A stretch of 15,630 nt of DNA from DATJSN01 sp035504095 (GTDB lineage Bacteria; Planctomycetota; Phycisphaerae; WQYP01): the NCBI GenBank assembly GCA_035504095.1, contig DATJSN010000063.1:1-15630 (forward strand), in the 5' to 3' direction. A program made the position numbers and the translations under genes. Position 1 is the first letter of the stretch, and every line of letters starts with the position of its first letter. A model generated the notes under the pieces. It searched no databases. It had not been told where the DNA came from and saw nothing but the letters and a program-made list of their open reading frames with translations. Shown piece after piece: positions 10,528 to 15,630 of this stretch.

Positions 10528-12534
10528 ATGAAATCCAGCCGAAGACGGTTTAAAGAGTTTCGAGCTAAGCTCCGCCAGGGATTGCTGCAAGGTGATCGGC
10601 TGGTTGATCCCAGCGAGCCACGGCCGGAAACATCGCCATCAATCGGCGGGCGACATAGTGCTCCATCTGATGGTCCGCATACTTTCAAATATTCCAAACG
10701 CCGGCTCTTTGATGAATATCGCTTAATGCTCCGCGGCTATTACGGCTCGGTCTTTGTCCTCATTGGCGTGGTGATTGCCGCATCGCTGGTAGCGCTTACG
10801 CCGCCGTATATTCTCAAACTGGCCATCGATAACGTCTTTGCCGGCAAACAATTACCACTGCCACATGGGTTGGCAACCGGATCGCTGGCGGCATGGCTTG
10901 CTCAATCATCCGTACATAAGCTCACGTTTTTAGTGGGTATTTTGCTTGTGGCGGAAGTGATAGGCGTGAGTATTTCCTGGCTGCGCATACTGGCGGTGCA
11001 AAGGCTTAATTTCCGTCTGGCCGCCACGCTGCGGCAGCGCATGCACGAACATCTGGCCACGCTGCCGCTGGCCCAGCTTGCCGATTACCGCACCGGCGGA
11101 ATCATCAGCCGGATTATGAGCGATACCGATCAGGTGGTCGGCGGCATACAGAACGCGATCATCAATCCCGTCGGCGCAATTTTCCGCGTGATCTTCATAC
11201 TCATCATTCTGATCCTGACCAGTTGGAAGTTATTTCTGGCGGCGGCGATTCTGATTCCGCCGATCATTGTGGTGCACATGATGGTTTTCCGACGTTTAAG
11301 GCCGTTGTGGCGAAACATCCAGGACGATCGAAGCATTCTTTCCTCGCGCGTCAGCGACATGTTCGCGGGCATCCGCGTTGTCCGCAGCTTCCGGCGCGAA
11401 CGCAGCGAACATAAGGAATTCGCGGCGCGCCAATACACCATGGTGCGCAAGCAATATTACACCTCGATCATGGGGCGCATTCTTTCGACGGGTTGGGCGG
11501 TTTTTGTGCCGGCGATCGGCCTTGTGATTATCTGGTACGGCGGCCAGATGGTTCTGGAACACAAACTGCAGATCGGCGACCTGGTGATGTTTCAATACTA
11601 CTGCCTGATGCTGCTGGGGCCGATTACGCAGATGATCGATTCGATGCAGTCGTTGCAACAAAATCTTGGCTCACTGGACCGGGTGTGTGACGTACTTAAT
11701 CAGCCTTCGGACATGCCGGATCGTCCAGGCGCCATTGTGCCGCAAAAAGTCCGCGGGCAAATCGCACTTAGCGACGTGAGCTTTGGATACCGGCCACAGC
11801 AGACGGTGCTGAGCCGTGTGAATCTGAATGTGCCGGCGGGATCGACGCTGGCCGTTGTGGGGCCCTCGGGCAGCGGCAAGACGACGCTGGTGAATCTGAT
11901 CGCCCGATTTTACGACGTGCGCGAAGGGGCCATTAAACTTGACGGGACGGACATTCGCGATATTCGCATTGCGGATTTCCGGAGTCTGTATGCGATGGTG
12001 CTCCAGGATGTGTATCTGTTTGACGGGACGATTCGGGAAAATATTGCGTTCGGGCGGCGGGGGGCCAGTGAAAGGCAGGTTATTGAAGCGGCCCGCAAAG
12101 CCAATGCGCATGACTTTATCATGCAGCTTGAAAAGGGTTACGACACGCCGATCGGCGAACGCGGGGGCAAACTTTCCGGCGGCGAGAAGCAGAGAATTTC
12201 CATCGCCAGAGCGATGCTGGCCGATCCGCGCATTTTGATTCTGGATGAAGCGACGAGTTCGCTGGACACGCAGAGCGAAAAACTGATTCAGCAGTCGCTC
12301 AATGATCTGATGAGCGACCGAACGACAATCGTTATCGCCCATCGGCTGAGCACAGTTATGCACGCGGATTCGATCGCGGTATTGGTGGAAGGGCGGATCA
12401 TCGAGCAGGGGACGCATGAAGAATTGATGGAAAAGCAGGGGATGTATTACATGATGTTCACGCAACAATTCCAGGCGCATCGCGATCCGATGCTCGAACG
12501 CATTGATTGGCGGACGGATCAAGTAAAAAATTGA
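10528..12534 (+). CDS. ABC exporter, fused membrane and ATPase domains (MsbA/MDR-like)
   Basis: A 668-residue half-transporter expected to act as a homodimer in the inner membrane. Residues 1-70 are a polar extension. Six spans follow (about 74-97, 131-153, 213-231, 236-256, 316-338, 352-370), with coupling segments ADYRTGGIISRIMSDTDQV and RVVRSFRRERSEHKEF typical of MsbA-like lipid or drug exporters. The nucleotide-binding domain is complete: Walker A GPSGSGKT (445-452), Q-loop VLQDVYLFDGTIRENI, signature LSGGEKQR (from 549), Walker B ILILDE (569-574) and H-loop IAHRLST. The substrate cannot be told from sequence; lipid or multidrug export is likely from the family. A hairpin TTGATCC/GGGTCAA (12531-12550) overlaps the stop. 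Confidence 0.93.
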   Translation: MKSSRRRFKEFRAKLRQGLLQGDRLVDPSEPRPETSPSIGGRHSAPSDGPHTFKYSKRRLFDEYRLMLRGYYGSVFVLIGVVIAASLVALTPPYILKLAIDNVFAGKQLPLPHGLATGSLAAWLAQSSVHKLTFLVGILLVAEVIGVSISWLRILAVQRLNFRLAATLRQRMHEHLATLPLAQLADYRTGGIISRIMSDTDQVVGGIQNAIINPVGAIFRVIFILIILILTSWKLFLAAAILIPPIIVVHMMVFRRLRPLWRNIQDDRSILSSRVSDMFAGIRVVRSFRRERSEHKEFAARQYTMVRKQYYTSIMGRILSTGWAVFVPAIGLVIIWYGGQMVLEHKLQIGDLVMFQYYCLMLLGPITQMIDSMQSLQQNLGSLDRVCDVLNQPSDMPDRPGAIVPQKVRGQIALSDVSFGYRPQQTVLSRVNLNVPAGSTLAVVGPSGSGKTTLVNLIARFYDVREGAIKLDGTDIRDIRIADFRSLYAMVLQDVYLFDGTIRENIAFGRRGASERQVIEAARKANAHDFIMQLEKGYDTPIGERGGKLSGGEKQRISIARAMLADPRILILDEATSSLDTQSEKLIQQSLNDLMSDRTTIVIAHRLSTVMHADSIAVLVEGRIIEQGTHEELMEKQGMYYMMFTQQFQAHRDPMLERIDWRTDQVKN

Positions 12535-12550
12535 TCCATTGGAGGGTCAA
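12531..12550 (+). terminator. Weak hairpin at the ABC exporter stop codon
   Basis: TTGATCC, loop ATTGGA, GGGTCAA, with one G-T pair. There is no T-tract, so rho-independent termination is doubtful. Confidence 0.3.
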
Positions 12551-12573
12551 GGTAATTCGTTGGCTCGCGGAAC
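12539..12573 (+). repeat. Left copy of direct repeat bracketing the second TA module
   Basis: TTGGAGG (12539-12545), 15 nt, TGGCTCGCGGA (12561-12571), then ACG. The right copy at 13469-13502 has the same two blocks with a 13-nt spacer. Confidence 0.45.
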
Positions 12574-12585
12574 GCCTAGCGGCTC

Positions 12586-13083
12586 TTAGTAGTCATGCCC
12601 TCTTTTGAAAAGAGATTCTTGTTCCCTGATGAATGCTCCAGGATCAAGTATTTTTGCATTCGGCAGCCGTTGACGAAAGCGTTTGGCGGCATCACTGTGG
12701 CTCGACGCCAGTGAAAGAAGGTCGCTATCACCTGATACAATATGTGTGGCCCCACCGGCGATAGCAAGTTCAATAAATTTTTCATCCCAGGGATCACGCT
12801 CAAATTGGAAACGGACCTGCGTATTGGTTTGATAATCGCAGATATAACGCAGACGACGGAGAACCAATTCGACCGCCTCCGGCGTGATAGCGGAATGGCG
12901 CCGCGATATTACCGGATTGCCGAGCACCATGCGATATTCCGTCAAGATCTGTTTATTCAGAAGCAGCAAAACGCTTCTGTTGTCACAGGCATGCAGGATT
13001 CGTCCAGCCGCGGTATCCACCTTGGACAAACCCCTCAGCAGGACGTTGGTGTCCAAAACCAATCTGAATCTGGACGTTAACAA
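12586..13083 (-). CDS. PIN-domain toxin (PIN_3/VapC-like)
   Basis: A 165-residue PIN protein of the putative toxin group. Catalytic acids are present: D11 in LVLDTNVLLRG, E49 in LTEY, D100 in DPWDEKFIELAI, and D119/D121 in HIVSGDSDLL. The expected action is metal-dependent RNA cleavage. The TTG start at 13083 lies 2 nt after the stop codon of the upstream antitoxin gene, so translation is probably coupled and no separate ribosome binding site is needed. The length and motif spacing are normal, with a C-terminal extension ILDPGAFIREQESLFKRG. It is convergent with the ABC exporter gene. Confidence 0.85.
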   Translation of the reverse strand: MLTSRFRLVLDTNVLLRGLSKVDTAAGRILHACDNRSVLLLLNKQILTEYRMVLGNPVISRRHSAITPEAVELVLRRLRYICDYQTNTQVRFQFERDPWDEKFIELAIAGGATHIVSGDSDLLSLASSHSDAAKRFRQRLPNAKILDPGAFIREQESLFKRGHDY

Positions 13084-13085
13084 GG

Positions 13086-13370
13086 TTAATGTTTCCGCCT
13101 TGAAGAGCGCTGATGGCGATGCGCTCGTGCGGTATTGATTCGACGGTTCAATTCTTCATCGGAAATGTCACCGAGAGCCTGATGAAAAGGGGCCGCCAAT
13201 TTATGCAAGGAGCCGCTCTGCGCTTTACGGTCCAATTCCAGGTCGTTGCAGATGAGTTCTTTGAGGTAAGTTTCCGGCGTCAGGCCCATGCGCTGTGCTT
13301 TGCGTTTGATTGCCGATATTTGAGCAGGTCGCAAATCATTGACTCGAAAGAAAGTTGCGGATGTCGCCAT
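13086..13370 (-). CDS. Antitoxin of the PIN pair
   Basis: A 94-residue protein: FFRVNDLRPAQISAIKRKAQRMGLTPETYLKELICNDLELD (a short strand plus helices, like a ribbon-helix-helix or related DNA-binding head), then APFHQALGDISDEELNRRI, a pattern common in antitoxins where it wraps the toxin, and a basic tail. ATG 13370 is chosen over an upstream in-frame start because AGGAG lies 6 nt before it and the earlier residues are unlike the family. It ends 2 nt before the toxin start. The AT-rich upstream palindrome ATCAATTGAT (13416-13425) could be its autoregulatory operator. The antitoxin assignment rests mainly on its coupling to the PIN gene. Confidence 0.78.
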   Translation of the reverse strand: MATSATFFRVNDLRPAQISAIKRKAQRMGLTPETYLKELICNDLELDRKAQSGSLHKLAAPFHQALGDISDEELNRRINTARAHRHQRSSRRKH

Positions 13371-13415
13371 AAAATTCTCCTGATGGAGTAATCGGGTATA
13401 TATAGGCCATATTGT

Positions 13416-13425
13416 ATCAATTGAT
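13416..13425. promoter_or_regulatory. Palindrome, possible operator of the antitoxin/PIN operon
   Basis: ATCAATTGAT is a perfect 10-bp palindrome upstream of the antitoxin gene, close to the AT-rich TATATATA (13397-13404) that could serve as its -10 region. Autoregulation is usual in such modules; the site itself is a guess. Confidence 0.3.
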
Positions 13426-13468
13426 TCGAGTTGATTACAGTAATCCGCTGCAGCTCGGAGCTTATCCT

Positions 13469-13502
13469 TTGGAGGCTTTGTGTGAACATGGCTCGCGGAG
13501 CG
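13469..13502 (+). repeat. Right copy of direct repeat bracketing the second TA module
   Basis: TTGGAGG (13469-13475), 13 nt, TGGCTCGCGGA (13489-13499), then GCG. It pairs with the copy at 12539-12573 in the same orientation. Confidence 0.45.
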
Positions 13503-13511
13503 GTTAATCGG

Positions 13512-13517
13512 TAAAAT
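13512..13517 (+). promoter_or_regulatory. -10 box of thrC, leaderless arrangement
   Basis: TAAAAT is followed by 11 nt and the ATG at 13529. No Shine-Dalgarno site is visible in the spacer. Confidence 0.5.
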
Positions 13518-13528
13518 CAACTGAACTT

Positions 13529-14980
13529 ATGAAGACCATCGCCTTTCAAAAATGCATCAACCCGGATTGCGGCGCTACATACGACGTATCTCAGACGCTT
13601 ACCAGTTGTCAAAAGTGCGGCGAATTGCTGGACGTGGATTACGAATGGAGCCGCGGACATTTACCCGGAACGCTGCGCGACTTCCAGCAACGCTGGCAGA
13701 ACCGCCGGTTCCCGTTGGATTATTCCGGCGTCTGGCGGTTCCGGGAATTACTACCCTTCGCCGCGGACGCCATGGTCTGCACCATCGGCGAGGGGCAGAC
13801 GTTTTTGCAAAACGCTGTTTGCCTGGGGCATCACCTGGGCATGTGGCCGGGGCAACTCTGGCTGCAATATGAGGGAATGAACCCTTCGGGAAGTTTTAAA
13901 GATAACGGCATGACTGCTGCGTTCACCCACGCCCGAATCGTCGGCGCGCAACGGGTGGCGTGCGCCAGCACGGGAAACACTTCAGCATCACTGGCGTTAT
14001 ACGCGGCGATGAACGGCTTTCAGGGAATTGTGTTCATCGGTTCGGGGAAGATCGCTTTTGGAAAGCTTTCGCAGGCGTTGGATTATGGTGCGCGGACGCT
14101 GCAGATCGACGGCGACTTTGATGCATGCCTGGCGCGGGTGCGGCAGGTAAGCGGGCAGCTTGGCTTGTATCTGATGAACAGCGTGAATCCATTCCGGCTG
14201 GAAGGCCAGAAAACCATCATGTACCGGATTCTCGAATCGCTGAACTGGGAAACGCCGGACTGGATCATCGTGCCGGGCGGGAACCTGGGAAATTGCTCGG
14301 CATTCGGCAAAGCGTTTAGTGAATTGTTGAAATTGGGGCTTGTTAAACGCGTGCCGCGCCTGGCGGTGATCAACGCCGATGGAGCTAATACGCTTTATAC
14401 GCTGGTGAATAAAGGGCTCAAATGGAATGGCGGGCGGCCGGACAAGGGGATGATCTCGGCTTTCTACAAGGAGATGGCACAAAAGGACATTCATCCACAT
14501 ACGGTGGCGTCGGCCATCGAAATCGGTCATCCGGTGAATCTGGAAAAGGCGCTAAGGGCATTGAACATCATGGATGGCGTGGTGGCACAAGTATCCGATG
14601 AGGCGATTCTGGAAGCCAAGGCACTGATCGGCCGATTCGGGCTGGGTTGCGAGCCGGCCAGTGCGGCGACCATTGCCGGCCTGCAGCAGTTGATGGAGCG
14701 CCAGATTATTTCGCGCCATGAACGCGTGGCGTGCGTGCTTACGGGCCATGGTTTAAAGGATCCGGATGCGACGGTGTATTACCACACAGGGATTAATACG
14801 AAAAAGGCGCAACTTCCGCCAGCGCAGCCGACCTGGGGGCACCTGAGTAACCAGCCGGTGAAGGTGGCGGATGATCTGGACGCGATTGTGCAGGCGCTGG
14901 GACTGGAAAGCGGTACGCTGGATGAAAGCCACGCCGGATATGTGGAAACCAAGGTTGATTTGCCGTTGGTGGAATATTGA
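13529..14980 (+). CDS. thrC: Threonine synthase
   Basis: A 483-residue PLP enzyme that converts O-phosphohomoserine to threonine. An N-terminal zinc ribbon is visible: C9-x4-C14 and C27-x2-C30. The PLP lysine is K124 in NPSGSFKDNGM, followed by ACASTGNTSASLALYAA (the substrate-binding STGN motif), VPGGNLGN for PLP phosphate, and EPASAATIAGL near the C-terminus. The zinc-ribbon form with a pyruvate-carboxylase-like length fits the bacterial/archaeal fold type II threonine synthase. The related cysteate synthase has a similar layout, but context gives no support for it. The long C-terminal tail after GLKDPDAT (about 60 residues) is normal in some groups. A TTCAG-type word follows the stop. Confidence 0.93.
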   Translation: MKTIAFQKCINPDCGATYDVSQTLTSCQKCGELLDVDYEWSRGHLPGTLRDFQQRWQNRRFPLDYSGVWRFRELLPFAADAMVCTIGEGQTFLQNAVCLGHHLGMWPGQLWLQYEGMNPSGSFKDNGMTAAFTHARIVGAQRVACASTGNTSASLALYAAMNGFQGIVFIGSGKIAFGKLSQALDYGARTLQIDGDFDACLARVRQVSGQLGLYLMNSVNPFRLEGQKTIMYRILESLNWETPDWIIVPGGNLGNCSAFGKAFSELLKLGLVKRVPRLAVINADGANTLYTLVNKGLKWNGGRPDKGMISAFYKEMAQKDIHPHTVASAIEIGHPVNLEKALRALNIMDGVVAQVSDEAILEAKALIGRFGLGCEPASAATIAGLQQLMERQIISRHERVACVLTGHGLKDPDATVYYHTGINTKKAQLPPAQPTWGHLSNQPVKVADDLDAIVQALGLESGTLDESHAGYVETKVDLPLVEY

Positions 14981-14983
14981 AAA

Positions 14984-15002
14984 CAGTTTGAAGTTTACAG
15001 TT
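14984..15002 (+). repeat. TTCAG-type intergenic word, copy 3
   Basis: CAGTTTGAAGTTTACAGTT, three bases after the thrC stop codon. Its AGTTTGAAGT core is shared with the copy after thiG. Confidence 0.45.
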
Positions 15003-15050
15003 CTTGTCCGTGGTTTTTATTATAGCAGCGGCCTTTTTGAAATGGAATGG

Positions 15051-15056
15051 TATAAT
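15051..15056 (+). promoter_or_regulatory. -10 box of the 49-residue protein gene, leaderless arrangement
   Basis: A perfect TATAAT is followed by 6 nt (GTCGCC) and ATGATG at 15063. Transcription would start on or beside the first codons. Confidence 0.55.
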
Positions 15057-15062
15057 GTCGCC

Positions 15063-15212
15063 ATGATGCGGAAAGCCACATCATCCGACAGCGGCAAACA
15101 AACCCCATTTACACGCTTCATGGAGGCGGGAAAGCACATCTTCAATATCCCGCAGACCGACGTGAAGAAAATCAAAGCCAGCAAACCGGGGAAAATCCGC
15201 AAGGAAAAATGA
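15063..15212 (+). CDS. Small conserved-looking protein (49 residues), unknown function
   Basis: MMRKATSSDSG... leads into PFTRFMEAGKHIFNIPQTDVKKIK and a basic tail KPGKIRKEK. The F-x2-(A/L)-x4-I/L-x-(V/I)-P-x-x-(D/E)-(V/I) pattern resembles a family of very short proteins of unknown function often found near toxin-antitoxin genes or membrane genes; I cannot name it. ATG 15063 is chosen because of the -10 box 6 nt upstream; the second ATG (15066) is equally possible. A longer frame reading back into thrC is rejected. The next gene starts 4 nt after the stop, so the two are probably co-transcribed. Confidence 0.55.
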   Translation: MMRKATSSDSGKQTPFTRFMEAGKHIFNIPQTDVKKIKASKPGKIRKEK

Positions 15213-15216
15213 TGGC

Positions 15217-15573
15217 ATGAAGCCGTTTGAAGAAAGAGACCCTGTTTACCAATATGGATTCATTATTTATGTGGTCGTTAATTTTCTCGCAATGCTCTGG
15301 TGTTTTTATTGGCTTCTTTCTTCCGATAATGAAGCCAGAATGATAGGTGAAGATGGACTTGATTTTGGTCTCATAGTCAGGAATGGTTGTTTAGTCCTTC
15401 CTGTTTATTTAATTTGTATCTTGATAAACTTTATATGGGGAATAAAGGCATTATTCGATCTTTTGGGTCATCGAGGCTATCACGCGGCCTTGGGATGGCT
15501 TGTCGTTGCTGTAGCATGGGTATGTGATTTAATACTAATTTATGCAGCGGCGCATTGGCCCACACCCGTTTAG
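15217..15573 (+). CDS. Three-span membrane protein, unknown function
   Basis: A 118-residue protein with three hydrophobic spans at about 13-34 (YGFIIYVVVNFLAMLWCFYWLL), 53-75 and 90-111, with polar links including GEDGLDFG and LLGHRGYH. AAGGAAAA (15201-15208) lies 8 nt before the ATG at 15217, inside the end of the preceding gene. The gene is visibly more AT-rich than thrC, which suggests a different history. It resembles no family I can name. Its 4-nt spacing from the small basic protein gene suggests a two-gene unit driven from the TATAAT at 15051. Confidence 0.65.
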   Translation: MKPFEERDPVYQYGFIIYVVVNFLAMLWCFYWLLSSDNEARMIGEDGLDFGLIVRNGCLVLPVYLICILINFIWGIKALFDLLGHRGYHAALGWLVVAVAWVCDLILIYAAAHWPTPV

Positions 15574-15601
15574 GGGGAGTGCAACGTGTATATTATTACC
15601 G

Positions 15602-15625
15602 AAGTTTTCAGTGTTCAGTTTTCAG
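15602..15625 (+). repeat. TTCAG-type intergenic word, copy 4
   Basis: A doubled TTTTCAG/GTGTTCAG phrase about 30 nt after the stop of the membrane protein gene, near the right edge. It contains TTCAGTGTTCAG, also found at 4279-4290. Confidence 0.5.
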
Positions 15626-15630
15626 ATTTT

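Noticed and set aside
11671..12522. Long (283-codon) minus-strand open frame inside the ABC ATPase domain
   Set aside because: It is antisense to a fully intact nucleotide-binding domain. Long antisense frames are expected with this codon bias.
12742..13138. Plus-strand open frames opposite the PIN and antitoxin genes
   Set aside because: The minus-strand pair shows PIN catalytic residues and tight gene coupling; the plus-strand frames show nothing.
1..15630. tRNA, rRNA, CRISPR array, or insertion sequence with transposase
   Set aside because: I looked in all gaps and found no cloverleaf with a T-loop GGTTCGAATCC-like motif, no rRNA signatures, no regularly spaced repeats and no DDE or recombinase gene.

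Overview
This window looks like a chromosomal segment from a bacterium, most likely an uncultured member of the Planctomycetota (Phycisphaerae-like). That assignment is an inference. It rests on the moderately GC-rich coding sequence, scattered unlinked housekeeping genes, poor use of Shine-Dalgarno sites, an orphan ParA, and intergenic DNA full of repeated 'words' and small palindromes. No rRNA, tRNA or CRISPR array was seen.

Layout. Positions 1-1435 are accessory: the 3' end of a beta-propeller-type protein, a 29-residue peptide ORF, a complete MntA/HepT (MNT/HEPN) toxin-antitoxin pair and a 60-residue single-span membrane peptide. Positions 1546-2197 (minus strand) hold a PIN-domain toxin gene overlapping a small basic partner gene. 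Next come thiS (2449) and thiG (2856) of thiazole synthesis, separated by a purine-rich tract with repeated hairpins. An AT-rich gene of unknown function (3753) and recG (4387) follow. The 6493-7270 stretch is the most unusual part: a 15-residue lysine-rich micro-ORF with a consensus Shine-Dalgarno site, a foldable three-way-junction sequence and an intrinsic terminator, and then a 280-bp fold-back element with terminal inverted repeats that ends 4 bp before parA. parA converges on purC (minus strand). An ArgA-type GNAT acetyltransferase (minus strand) diverges from hisF. hisF is followed by an ABC exporter, a minus-strand antitoxin/PIN pair bracketed by a short direct repeat, thrC, a 49-residue small protein and a three-span membrane protein.

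How the genes relate. The metabolic genes (thiS/thiG, purC, hisF, thrC, the acetyltransferase) come from different pathways and do not form one operon, so most appear to have their own promoters. Three separate toxin-antitoxin-like modules lie between them. A recurring regulatory feature is a near-perfect -10 box (TATAAT, TAAAAT or TATACT) 6-11 nt before the ATG with no usable Shine-Dalgarno site. It is seen at six genes and predicts leaderless or nearly leaderless mRNAs. purC, the second antitoxin gene, the micro-ORF and parA have Shine-Dalgarno sites instead. Several intergenic repeat families occur in more than one place, often just after stop codons.
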